Origin: Jejuia sp040720935
GTDB taxonomy: Bacteria > Bacteroidota > Bacteroidia > Flavobacteriales > Flavobacteriaceae
Reading direction: 5' to 3'
NCBI RefSeq assembly: GCF_040720935.1
Contig: NZ_JBFDAE010000021.1
Coordinates: 1-64,000 of the forward strand
DNA length: 64,000 nt
Part shown: piece by piece, positions 54,007 through 63,251 of the stretch
Layout: every line of letters begins with the position of its first letter
Numbering within the stretch: the stretch's first letter is position 1
The notes under the pieces: generated by a model
What the model saw: the letters and a program-made list of their open reading frames with translations, nothing else
The model's database searches: none
What the model was told of the DNA's origin: nothing
Program-made: the position numbers and the translations under genes

Positions 54007-55137
54007 ATGAAATTCAAAAAAACCATATTTAAGAGCAGTATTGCATGTATCTTTATGATGGTTTTTTCATGTAAATCAATATACAACCGCGAATACACAA
54101 AACCACTTCTAGTGGACTCTAAGTTAGACAAGAACACAAGAATTCTTCATAAAAAACTCACTTATATTACAAAAAAAGGTTTTGCAATAGGCCATCAAGA
54201 CCCTACTTCTTACGGTATAGGTTGGAACAAATCAGATGCTTTGAACACCATTGAAAGTGATGTGTTTGAGGTTGTTGGCGATTATCCTGCCGTTTATGGT
54301 TATGATATTAGCAAGATTGAACTCCAGGCCACACTCAATATAGACAGCATTCCTTTTACAGATATGCGGGACCAGATTATAGATGCCTATAAAAAAGGTG
54401 GTATTATTACCCTAAGTTGGCATATTGACAACCTTACTACAGGAGGCGATTCTTGGGATATGACATCTTCAGTAAATGCTATTTTTACAAACCCTAGTAT
54501 TAGGGAAAAGTATGAATTATGGGTTGAGCGTGCAGCAGATTATATGAAATCTTTAGAATATAAGGGCAAACCCATTCCTATAATTTTCAGGCCTTTTCAT
54601 GAAATGAACGGATTTTGGTTCTGGTGGGGAGAACCTAATTGTAATTCAATTGATTATATTAGATTATGGCGTGAAACGGTGCGTTTGCTAAGAGATAAAC
54701 ATAAATTACACAATCTGTTATACGTGTACTCCCCTAACAAATTGGGACCTGATGATGATTATATGAAATATTACCCAGGCGATAATTATGTGGATATTTT
54801 AGGAGTTGACATCTATGATTTTGAAGACGCGGATGACTATATAAAATCGGTTGTTAACGATTTAACTTTAGTAAAAAAGATAGCCAATAGCAAAAACAAA
54901 CTATATGCTTTTACCGAAACAGGTCTGGAAAAAATTCCAACGAAAAACTGGTTCACAGACATATTATATCCCAACATAAAAGATTCTGGTATCTCCTGGG
55001 TCTTATTTTGGAGAAATGCCAATTTGGGTCATTATTATATTCCACATAAAAAACACGAAAACGCACAGGATTTCAAAGAATTTGCTGGTTTCCCTAAAAC
55101 CCTGTTTTTAAAGGACATCAAAAATTTAGATTACTAA
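54007..55137 (+). CDS. GH26 beta-mannanase lipoprotein
   Basis: A 376-residue lipoprotein (lipobox VFSC, Cys22) with a GH26 catalytic domain. The acid/base is Glu199 in FRPFHEMNGFWFWWG and the nucleophile Glu304 in AFTETGLE; IGHQDPTSYGIGW near residue 61 is the family's first conserved strand. GH26 retains configuration and cleaves beta-1,4-mannosidic bonds, often releasing mannobiose. Lipid anchoring suggests action at the outer-membrane surface or in the periplasm. First gene of the plus-strand operon, divergent from the AraC regulator. Confidence 0.94.
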   Translation: MKFKKTIFKSSIACIFMMVFSCKSIYNREYTKPLLVDSKLDKNTRILHKKLTYITKKGFAIGHQDPTSYGIGWNKSDALNTIESDVFEVVGDYPAVYGYDISKIELQATLNIDSIPFTDMRDQIIDAYKKGGIITLSWHIDNLTTGGDSWDMTSSVNAIFTNPSIREKYELWVERAADYMKSLEYKGKPIPIIFRPFHEMNGFWFWWGEPNCNSIDYIRLWRETVRLLRDKHKLHNLLYVYSPNKLGPDDDYMKYYPGDNYVDILGVDIYDFEDADDYIKSVVNDLTLVKKIANSKNKLYAFTETGLEKIPTKNWFTDILYPNIKDSGISWVLFWRNANLGHYYIPHKKHENAQDFKEFAGFPKTLFLKDIKNLDY

Positions 55138-55182
55138 TTTTAATTTATAGACACGATTTATAACCAACCTTAAATACCTTAG

Positions 55183-57015
55183 ATGTTAAACACCATAGAT
55201 ATAGTAATCATTGCCTTATACCTTGTAACTGTTGTAGTTATTGGTTTGTTGGCCAAAAAAAAAGCGCAAAGAAGTAAGGACGATTATTTATTGGGAGGCA
55301 ACTCCATTCCTTGGTATATGTTGGGACTTTCTAACGCCTCTGGTATGTTTGATATTTCGGGTACCATCTGGTTGGTTACCCTTATGTTTGTTTATGGTAT
55401 TAAAAGTGCTTGGATTCCTTGGCTTTGGCCTATATTCAACCAAATATTTTTGATGGTCTATCTCTCCAAATGGCTCAGGCGCTCCAATGCTACAACAGGT
55501 GCTGAATGGATTGGTACGCGCTTTGGCTTTAAAAAAGGTGCAAAATTATCACATGTTGTTGTGGTTGTTTTTGCGTTAGTATTGTGCTTAGGCTATCTAG
55601 CCTATGGTTTTATTGGCTTAGGGAAATTTGTAGAAATTTTTATCCCTTGGGAAATCGTAAGTAATTATATTCCCTTTCATATAACCCCAGAATTTATACC
55701 TCATTTTTATGGGATTGTCTTCACGCTGTTTACTGTCTTTTATTCCTTGCTTGGAGGTATGTCCGGTATTGTTTGGGCCGATGTGGTTCAGTTTGCTATT
55801 ATGACGATTGCCGCATTAGTAATTGGCTATTTAGGGTTTACCGCCATTGGAGAAAATGTGTTAGAGGTTCCTGACGGATGGAAAAGTCCGTTTTTTGGAT
55901 GGGAATTAAATTTAGATTGGACTGAAATCATTCCAGAAGTCAATAATAAAATCAAAGAAGACGGTTTTGGTTTATTTACCATATTTTTTATGATGATGGT
56001 TTTTAAAGGGCTATTGGTAAGTGTTGCAGGACCTGCTCCTACTTACGATATGCAAAAAATATTATCGACTAAATCTTCGGTTGAAGCCTCTAAAATGAGC
56101 GGTTTTGTATCAGTTGTCTTAATGCCCATACGTTATCTAATGATTGCTGGGTTTGCGGCTTTGGCTTTAATTTATTACGAGAAGTTAGATTTAATGAATG
56201 CAGCGGGAAACATAGATTTTGAATTGATATTACCAACAGCCATCAAACAATTTGCACCTGTGGGTCTTTTAGGTTTACTATTGGCAGGGTTAATTGCAGC
56301 TTTTATGTCCACTTTTGCCGGCACCTTAAATGCGGCACAAGCCTATTTGGTAAACGATATCTATTTAAAGTACAAAAACCCGAGTGCTTCGGCTAAACAA
56401 ATAAAAAACATGAATTACGCAACGGGTCTTCTTGTTGTGGTAGTGAGCATCATTCTAGGGCTTTTTGCCAAAGATGTCAATTCGGTGTTACAATGGATAG
56501 TTTCTGTACTTTACGGCAGTTACGTGTCGGCAAATATTTTAAAATGGCATTGGTGGCGATTTAATGGTGAAGGCTTCTTTTGGGGCATGGTATCTGGTAT
56601 GGCAGCAGCAGCCATTATACCAGAAATATTTCCAGATGTACTAGGATTGTATTTATTTCCTATTTTATTGATTGTCTCATTAATAGGCTCTATTGTAGGA
56701 ACGTATTCTGGCCCTCCCACCGAAGAAGACGTGTTGAAATCATTCTATAAAAATGTAAGACCTTGGGGCTTTTGGAAACCTATTCACGATAAATTGCTGT
56801 TAGAAGAACCCCATTTAAAGAAAAACTCGGATTTTGGTATAGATATGTTTAATGTAACAGTTGGTATTATTGCCCAAACAGCATTGGTAATACTACCCAT
56901 GTATATTGTTTTCAGACAAGATATACCCGCACTTATATCATTAGCTGTAGTTTTAGTTTGCCTGTATCTTTTAAAAAGATTTTGGTGGAATAAGTTGAAC
57001 GAACAAATAGATTAA
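55183..57015 (+). CDS. Sodium:solute symporter (SSS family), probable mannobiose/oligosaccharide importer
   Basis: A 610-residue inner-membrane protein with about 14 helices. SSS hallmarks: SKDDYLLGGNSIPWYMLGLS near residue 31, and a sodium-site helix region LLLAGLIAAFMSTFAGTLNA. It sits between the first mannanase and the phosphorylase genes (45 and 3 bp spacing), the place where other Bacteroidota mannobiose loci have an MFS transporter. Import of mannobiose or mannosyl-glucose is inferred from position only. Confidence 0.9.
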   Translation: MLNTIDIVIIALYLVTVVVIGLLAKKKAQRSKDDYLLGGNSIPWYMLGLSNASGMFDISGTIWLVTLMFVYGIKSAWIPWLWPIFNQIFLMVYLSKWLRRSNATTGAEWIGTRFGFKKGAKLSHVVVVVFALVLCLGYLAYGFIGLGKFVEIFIPWEIVSNYIPFHITPEFIPHFYGIVFTLFTVFYSLLGGMSGIVWADVVQFAIMTIAALVIGYLGFTAIGENVLEVPDGWKSPFFGWELNLDWTEIIPEVNNKIKEDGFGLFTIFFMMMVFKGLLVSVAGPAPTYDMQKILSTKSSVEASKMSGFVSVVLMPIRYLMIAGFAALALIYYEKLDLMNAAGNIDFELILPTAIKQFAPVGLLGLLLAGLIAAFMSTFAGTLNAAQAYLVNDIYLKYKNPSASAKQIKNMNYATGLLVVVVSIILGLFAKDVNSVLQWIVSVLYGSYVSANILKWHWWRFNGEGFFWGMVSGMAAAAIIPEIFPDVLGLYLFPILLIVSLIGSIVGTYSGPPTEEDVLKSFYKNVRPWGFWKPIHDKLLLEEPHLKKNSDFGIDMFNVTVGIIAQTALVILPMYIVFRQDIPALISLAVVLVCLYLLKRFWWNKLNEQID

Positions 57016-57018
57016 AAA

Positions 57019-58206
57019 ATGAGCAAAGAAGCAAAATTAAAGCCATATCATTTAGATAAAACCATAAGAGAACATAAAGAGTTAATAGCGAGAACCAATA
57101 CGCCCCACGCTAATTCCAATGGGATTTATTTGAGACATGAAAACCCCATAATTACCCCAGAACATGTTCCACTACATTGGAGATACGATTTAAATCCAGA
57201 CACAAATCCAAATGGATTGGAACGCATTGGATTTAATGCGACCTTAAATTCGGGAGCTATTAAATGGCAAGATAAATATGTATTATGTGTTAGAGTTGAA
57301 GGCAACGATAGAAAATCATTTTTCGCCATAGCGGAAAGTGATAATGGTATTGACAACTTCAAATTTTGGGACAAACCATGTGTGATTCCCTTACCTCCAA
57401 ATGAAGATGAAACCAATGTTTACGATATGCGCTTAACCCAACATGAAGACGGTTGGATTTATGGCATATTTTGCTCAGAACGCAAAGACCCTGATGTTCC
57501 AGCTTCCGATACAAGTACGGCTTTAGCTAATGCTGGAATAGTGAGAACCAAGGATTTATTGAACTGGGAACGTTTACCCAATTTAATTTCAGATTCTAGC
57601 CAACAACGTAATGTAGTTATCCATCCTGAATTTGTCAATGGAAAGTATGCAATTTATACGCGTCCGCAACAAGGTTTTATTACCGTAGGTAGTGGCGGCG
57701 GCATTGGTTTAGGTTTTATCGACGATATGGAAAACCCTGTGGTTACAGATGAAAAAATAATCAACAATAAAGTGTATCATACCATATATGAACTTAAAAA
57801 CGGATTGGGGCCAGCGCCCATAAAAACGAATCAGGGCTGGTTGCATTTAGCCCATGGCGTTAGAAATACCGCTGCGGGACTTCGTTACACATTATATATG
57901 TTTATGACAGACTTGAATGATATTTCTAAAGTTATCCACCAACCTGCCGGTCATTTTATGGCACCTCAAGGTGCTGAGCGTGTTGGCGATGTTTCCAATG
58001 TTTTGTTTTCAAATGGATGGATACAAGATGATGATGGTGCTGTGTATATTTATTATGCATCGTCCGATACAAGAATGCATGTTGCAACATCCTCAGTAGA
58101 TAAATTGGTCGATTATTGCATGAATTCCCCCGAAGATAAGTTTACATCATCAGGTTCCGTTGAAACCATTATCGATTTAATAGATAAAAATAAAGGATTA
58201 TATTAA
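57019..58206 (+). CDS. GH130 beta-1,4-mannosyl-glucose phosphorylase
   Basis: A 395-residue cytosolic GH130 enzyme. The five-bladed propeller family is recognised by FNATLNSGAIKWQDKYVLCV, and the acid Asp136 in VYDMRLTQ corresponds to the catalytic Asp131 of Bacteroides fragilis MGP. The N-terminus (ELIARTNTPHANSNGIYLRH) and length fit the GH130_1 subgroup, which phosphorolyses beta-mannosyl-1,4-glucose to mannose-1-phosphate and glucose. Its TAA overlaps the epimerase ATG by one base, so production is coupled. No signal peptide. Confidence 0.93.
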   Translation: MSKEAKLKPYHLDKTIREHKELIARTNTPHANSNGIYLRHENPIITPEHVPLHWRYDLNPDTNPNGLERIGFNATLNSGAIKWQDKYVLCVRVEGNDRKSFFAIAESDNGIDNFKFWDKPCVIPLPPNEDETNVYDMRLTQHEDGWIYGIFCSERKDPDVPASDTSTALANAGIVRTKDLLNWERLPNLISDSSQQRNVVIHPEFVNGKYAIYTRPQQGFITVGSGGGIGLGFIDDMENPVVTDEKIINNKVYHTIYELKNGLGPAPIKTNQGWLHLAHGVRNTAAGLRYTLYMFMTDLNDISKVIHQPAGHFMAPQGAERVGDVSNVLFSNGWIQDDDGAVYIYYASSDTRMHVATSSVDKLVDYCMNSPEDKFTSSGSVETIIDLIDKNKGLY

Positions 58207-59393
58207 TGAATTCCAGTTATGAACATCTAAAACAAGACCTTCATCAAGAGCTTAAAAATATTTTAGGCTATTGGTCTTCTAATACTTTAGATGAAACTCA
58301 TGGTGGATTTGTTGGAAGAATCAATAGCGATAATGAGGTTATAAAAAACGCTTCAAAAGGGATTATTTTAAATACTAGAATCCTTTGGTCCTTTTCAGCA
58401 GCTTCAAATCATTTAACCACTTCAGAATATAAAAGCATCTGTGATCGTGCATACCAATATTTAAAACGTTATTTTAAAGATGAAAATCATGGTGGCGTTT
58501 TTTGGGAACTTGATTATTGGGGACAACCTATAAATAAACGCAAACAAGTTTATGCGCAATCCTTTGCTATTTACGCCTTATCAGAGTATTATATTTTAAC
58601 GAAAAATGAGGAAGCCAAAACATGGGCTATTGAATTATTCAACTTGATTGAAACCCATGCAAAAGACAACATTAATAACGGTTATGTAGAAGCTTTTAAT
58701 GAAGATTGGTCGCCTATTGAAGATATGCGCTTAAGTGAAAAGGATATGAATGCAACTAAAACCATGAACACGCATTTACATATTCTAGAGGCCTACACAA
58801 GGTTGCTAGGTGTTTTTGATTCAGAGGAATTGAAAAGTGCTTTAAAAAATCTGATTGAATTGATTCAAGAAAAGTTTTTAAACAGCAATTATAATTACGA
58901 TTTGTTTTTTGATACCCATTGGAATTTACAAAGCAACATTGTCTCTTATGGACACGATATTGAAACCGCTTGGTTGGTTATTGACGCCGCAAAAGCAATT
59001 AGAAATAAAGCCATTATAGCACAAACAGAAGCTACAGCAATACTGGTGGCAGATGCCTTTTTAGAGCATGGTATTGATAGTGAAGGTGCAGTTATCAACG
59101 AAAAAAACTTAGACACAAATAAAGTGGACACCGACAGACATTGGTGGCCACAAATGGAAGCTTTGGTAGGTTTAAAATATGTTTATGAGTTAACCTATGA
59201 ACCTAAATATATAGAAGCTTCCCTAAAAATTTGGGACTTCACAAAAAACAATTTGATAGATAAAATACATGGCGAATGGCATTTTAGAGTAGATAAAAAC
59301 GGCAACGTTTATACGCAAGAAGACAAGGTAAGTATGTGGAAAGCCCCGTACCATACCTCACGGGCCTGTATTGTGGTACAAAATAAAGGATAA
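58206..59393 (+). CDS. Mannobiose (cellobiose) 2-epimerase, AGE family
   Basis: A 395-residue cytosolic epimerase of the N-acylglucosamine 2-epimerase superfamily with an (alpha/alpha)6 barrel. Conserved histidines are in MNTHLHILEAY (His190), YGHDIETAWLV (His250) and KAPYHTSRA (His383), matching the catalytic set of cellobiose/mannobiose 2-epimerases; TDRHWWPQ is also diagnostic. It would turn mannobiose into mannosyl-glucose for the upstream phosphorylase, with which its start overlaps (TAATG). Confidence 0.94.
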   Translation: MNSSYEHLKQDLHQELKNILGYWSSNTLDETHGGFVGRINSDNEVIKNASKGIILNTRILWSFSAASNHLTTSEYKSICDRAYQYLKRYFKDENHGGVFWELDYWGQPINKRKQVYAQSFAIYALSEYYILTKNEEAKTWAIELFNLIETHAKDNINNGYVEAFNEDWSPIEDMRLSEKDMNATKTMNTHLHILEAYTRLLGVFDSEELKSALKNLIELIQEKFLNSNYNYDLFFDTHWNLQSNIVSYGHDIETAWLVIDAAKAIRNKAIIAQTEATAILVADAFLEHGIDSEGAVINEKNLDTNKVDTDRHWWPQMEALVGLKYVYELTYEPKYIEASLKIWDFTKNNLIDKIHGEWHFRVDKNGNVYTQEDKVSMWKAPYHTSRACIVVQNKG

Positions 59394-59398
59394 AATTT

Positions 59399-60955
59399 AT
59401 GAAAAAGGTTTTAAAGTATATCGTTTTGGTAATTATTATAAGCTTTGTTGGTTGTTCTAAGGATTCAACTAGTGAGGAAGATGATACTCCAATAGAAAAA
59501 ATACTAGTTACAATTGTTTCCAATTCTGGCACAGCGTCCGAACCCGCAAACCATAGTGGATTTACTATTAGAGCCTCAAAAGCATTTGAGGAAAATATTA
59601 TAGTAAGTTATACCGTAAACGGAAGTGCCACCAATGGAACAGATTATATCGAAATTTCAGGAAACGCCACAATTTTAGCAAATACAACAAGTATTATTAT
59701 CCCCATCACTATTATAGACGACTCCGAGTCTGAAGAAATAGAAAATGTAAGCATCACACTTACAAACACTGATAATAGCAATGTGATTTTGGGAACTCTA
59801 AATTCAGCTTCATTGAATATTACCAATGAAGCTGATGAGTTTCTATTATCTCCTTCCGAAGCAAAATTTTATTTGGTGAATTCTAACGCCACTACAGAAA
59901 CCATAGCACTTTTTTACAATTTGAACAAAATAGCAAGAACCAGTTTTATTGTGGGACAGCAAGATGCGTTCAACTCATTTTTTAACGATGCTACCGGTAT
60001 TTCAGATATGAAAAAAACAACAGGAAACGACCCTGGATTGTTAGGTTCCGATTTTATGTTTATAGCAGACGATGGCAATGATGAAACTGGCGGGAATTTT
60101 TATTATAAGCACGAATTAAAGATTAAAGCAGATGTTGTTGAAGCATACAACAAAGGCATGGTAAATACTTTTGCGTGGCACATGCGAGAGCCTTTTGAGG
60201 GCGACCATTTTTACACCGCAAGTATGACCGATTTCCAAAAGAACAATGCATTCATCAGTATTTTACCGGGTGGAGAAAATCACAATTATTATAAAGCTAA
60301 ATTGGATAAAGTAGCCAAAGTAACCAAAAGTTTGGTAGGTAATGACGGCAAGCTCATCCCGATTATATTCAGACCCTTCCATGAGTTTGACGGCAATTGG
60401 TTCTGGTGGGGAAAAGATTATTGTACACCACAACAATTCATTGATTTATGGCGATTCACGGTCAATTATTTAAAAGACACAAAAGACGTCAATAACATGC
60501 TTTTCGCCTTTTCTCCAGACAGGCATTATACTAGTGAAGCACAATATCTTGAACGCTATCCCGGAGATACTTATGTGGATATTTTAGGTATGGATAACTA
60601 TGGCGATTTTAACAATCAGGGTATGGTAGGACTAGCCCAAGCCAATGCAAAACTTAAAATACTTACGGATTTAGCAAAGCAAAAAGTAAAAATTGCGGCT
60701 TTAACAGAGTCTTGCTTTTTTGTTACTCCCGGCACCAATACCCCAATTCCAAATTTTTACACTCAAGATTTATACAATTCTTTGACAGATAATGATGTAA
60801 AATTAAGCTATATGATGTTTTGGTCTAATATCGCGGCATCCTATTGCGTACCGGCTCCAAGTAATTCCAACGCAAACGATTTTATAGCTTTTTCAAACAA
60901 AACAGATGTATTACTTCAAAATTCATTACCTAACGTTTATGAATTACCAGAATAA
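59399..60955 (+). CDS. GH26 mannanase lipoprotein with N-terminal Calx-beta-like domain
   Basis: A 518-residue lipoprotein (lipobox FVGC, Cys19). Residues about 35-145 are a Calx-beta-like domain (VNGSATNGTDYIEISGNATI, IIPITIIDDSESEEIENVSI). The GH26 domain follows from about 155: acid/base Glu329 in FRPFHEFDGNWFWWG and nucleophile Glu437 in ALTESC. The loops (FAWHMREPFEGDHFY, PGGENHNYYKAKLDKV) differ from those of the first GH26, suggesting another cleavage mode, for example exo-acting release of mannobiose. Starts 5 bp after the epimerase stop. Confidence 0.93.
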   Translation: MKKVLKYIVLVIIISFVGCSKDSTSEEDDTPIEKILVTIVSNSGTASEPANHSGFTIRASKAFEENIIVSYTVNGSATNGTDYIEISGNATILANTTSIIIPITIIDDSESEEIENVSITLTNTDNSNVILGTLNSASLNITNEADEFLLSPSEAKFYLVNSNATTETIALFYNLNKIARTSFIVGQQDAFNSFFNDATGISDMKKTTGNDPGLLGSDFMFIADDGNDETGGNFYYKHELKIKADVVEAYNKGMVNTFAWHMREPFEGDHFYTASMTDFQKNNAFISILPGGENHNYYKAKLDKVAKVTKSLVGNDGKLIPIIFRPFHEFDGNWFWWGKDYCTPQQFIDLWRFTVNYLKDTKDVNNMLFAFSPDRHYTSEAQYLERYPGDTYVDILGMDNYGDFNNQGMVGLAQANAKLKILTDLAKQKVKIAALTESCFFVTPGTNTPIPNFYTQDLYNSLTDNDVKLSYMMFWSNIAASYCVPAPSNSNANDFIAFSNKTDVLLQNSLPNVYELPE

Positions 60956-60989
60956 TAAAACGTGAAAATTGCTTTTTCAACTTTAAATT

Positions 60990-62279
60990 ATGAAAACCAG
61001 ACTAATTATAGCCCTAGTAATATCAATAAGTATTTCGTCTTGTAGTAGTTATAAACGACATTTTGTTAAAGTTAAAGATGGTGATTTAATTCTGAAAAAG
61101 AGGGCATACACTTTTATAGGCTCTAATTATTGGCAAGGTATGAATTTAGGTGCTCCAAATTCTGGAGACCGAGAACGGTTGGTTAGAGAATTAAACGAAC
61201 TTCAGGCTTTAGGAATAAAAAACCTTAGAGTGGTAGCTGCAAGTGAGGGAGATATAGATATGAAATATTGCATTCATCCAGCATTGCAAACTAGTCCGGG
61301 AGTTTATAATGAAGATTTATGGAAAGGCTTAGACTTTTTACTTTCAGAAATGGATAAAAGAGACATGAAAGCTATAATGGTTTTAGGGAACTTTTGGACA
61401 TGGAGTGGCGGATTCCCACAATATCTTAAATGGGCCAATGCAGGTAACATTCCTTTTCCGCAGGACGAAGGCACCTCATGGAAGGATTTCACGGATTATT
61501 CCCTGAAATTTTACACCGATACACTTGCCCAAGCCATGATGAACAATCATATTGAAAAAATAATAAACAGAAAAAATAGCATTACAAAAAAACGCTATAA
61601 AAAAGATGCCACCATTATGGCATGGCAACTTGCCAATGAACCTAGAGGTTATGACGCCCCTAAAGATTTTTTAAAGTGGACACAAAACACATCAGCATAT
61701 ATTAAAAGTTTGGACAAGTACCATTTGGTGTGTTTGGGTACCGAGGGCAACACCAACGACACAATCTCTGGCACAGACGTTTACCGTGATAACAATAATG
61801 AAAATATTGATTATATAACCATGCACATTTGGCCTCAAAATTGGGGATGGTTTAACCCCAAGCAAGGCGAAGAAAAGTTTCAGGAAGCTATTGAAAAGGC
61901 AAATGAATATTGGAACGATCATGTAGCAGTAGCAAAAACTTTGAACAAACCAATAATACTTGAAGAATTTGGTATTGCAAGGGATGAATCTTCCTATGAT
62001 CCTGATGCCCAAACGGTATGGCGGGATAAATTTTACAATCACTTATTTGCTAAAGTTTTAAATTCTATTCAGAATGGTGGCGTTGTGAAAGGCTTGAATT
62101 TTTGGACCTATTCCGGAGAGGCAAAACCAGAACGACCTGGAGAATACTGGGAAAAAGGAGATGCGTTTTTGGGCGATCCTCCGCACGAATTGCAAGGTTG
62201 GTACGGGGTTTACAATACTGATAAAACCACACTAGACCTCATAAAAAAGTATACAATAAAAGTAAATACAAACGAATAA
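60990..62279 (+). CDS. GH5 (subfamily 7-like) beta-mannanase lipoprotein
   Basis: A 429-residue lipoprotein (lipobox ISSC, Cys18) with a GH5 clan-A barrel. Acid/base Glu217 lies in AWQLANEPRG and the nucleophile Glu326 in ILEEFG; FIGSNYWQGMNLGA near residue 42 and THIWPQNWGW-like segment ITMHIWPQNWGW are typical of GH5_7 mannanases. It probably attacks the mannan backbone internally, supplying the GH26 enzymes. Starts 34 bp after the previous stop and is followed directly by manA. Confidence 0.93.
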   Translation: MKTRLIIALVISISISSCSSYKRHFVKVKDGDLILKKRAYTFIGSNYWQGMNLGAPNSGDRERLVRELNELQALGIKNLRVVAASEGDIDMKYCIHPALQTSPGVYNEDLWKGLDFLLSEMDKRDMKAIMVLGNFWTWSGGFPQYLKWANAGNIPFPQDEGTSWKDFTDYSLKFYTDTLAQAMMNNHIEKIINRKNSITKKRYKKDATIMAWQLANEPRGYDAPKDFLKWTQNTSAYIKSLDKYHLVCLGTEGNTNDTISGTDVYRDNNNENIDYITMHIWPQNWGWFNPKQGEEKFQEAIEKANEYWNDHVAVAKTLNKPIILEEFGIARDESSYDPDAQTVWRDKFYNHLFAKVLNSIQNGGVVKGLNFWTYSGEAKPERPGEYWEKGDAFLGDPPHELQGWYGVYNTDKTTLDLIKKYTIKVNTNE

Positions 62280-63251
62280 ATGGATTTATACCCTTTAAAA
62301 TTCAATCCCATATTTTGCTACCGTATTTGGGGAGGCGAAAAACTGAAAACAGTACTCAATAAGGACTACAAGGAAAAAAATATCGGGGAATCTTGGGAGA
62401 TTTCGGATGTCACAGATTATGAAACCACAGTGAGTGACGGCCCATTGAAAGGCAAAACGTTAAAAGAATTAATAGAAACTTACCAAACTGATTTAGTTGG
62501 AAAAAAGGTGTTTCAAAAATTCGGAGATAAATTTCCACTTCTTATTAAATTTATTGACGCCAAAACACCTTTGTCCATTCAGGTTCATCCAAGTAATGCA
62601 TTAGCTAAAAAACGTCATAATTCTTTCGGCAAGAATGAAATGTGGTACGTCATGCAGGCTAATGAAAATTCAGAGTTGATTGTTGGTTTTGACCAAAAAA
62701 TCACTCCTGAGGACTATAACAAACATCTGGAAAACAATACAATTGTTGATGTGATGCACCATGAAAAGGTTCAAAAAGGAGATACTTTTTATATTCCTAC
62801 TGGACGCGTTCATGCCATTGGCGCAGGAGTTTTATTGGCCGAAATACAACAGACTTCAAATATAACCTATCGCATATACGACTATGATAGAGTAGATTCC
62901 AAAACAGGAGAGAAAAGAGACTTACATAACGATTTGGCTATTGATGCTATTGATTATCAGGTGTATGACAATTACAAAACAGCATACCAGCTTTACAAAA
63001 ACAAGTCGAGCAAACTTGTACATTCCCCCTATTTTAAAACAAACATTATTCATTTAGAAGGCGAAATAGAAAAGGATTATTCTAACATTGATTCCTTCAT
63101 CATTTATATGTGTGTTGAAGGTGCGTTGATTCTAAGTTGCAACCAAAAAGAGTATTTGCTTCAACAAGGCGAAACGCTATTGTTGCCTTCATCTTTAAAT
63201 AGTATAAAAATAAAATCTGAAAACGCAAAAATTCTAGAAGTAAATTACTGA
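62280..63251 (+). CDS. manA: Mannose-6-phosphate isomerase (type I)
   Basis: A 323-residue cytosolic zinc isomerase interconverting mannose-6-phosphate and fructose-6-phosphate. Metal ligands are Gln101 and His103 (SIQVHPSN), Glu120 (GKNEMWYVM) and His178 (YIPTGRVHAIGAG). It feeds mannose into glycolysis; mannose-1-phosphate from GH130 would still need a phosphomannomutase, not seen here. ATG follows the GH5 stop with zero spacing. Its last 7 bases overlap the convergent gene. Confidence 0.94.
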   Translation: MDLYPLKFNPIFCYRIWGGEKLKTVLNKDYKEKNIGESWEISDVTDYETTVSDGPLKGKTLKELIETYQTDLVGKKVFQKFGDKFPLLIKFIDAKTPLSIQVHPSNALAKKRHNSFGKNEMWYVMQANENSELIVGFDQKITPEDYNKHLENNTIVDVMHHEKVQKGDTFYIPTGRVHAIGAGVLLAEIQQTSNITYRIYDYDRVDSKTGEKRDLHNDLAIDAIDYQVYDNYKTAYQLYKNKSSKLVHSPYFKTNIIHLEGEIEKDYSNIDSFIIYMCVEGALILSCNQKEYLLQQGETLLLPSSLNSIKIKSENAKILEVNY

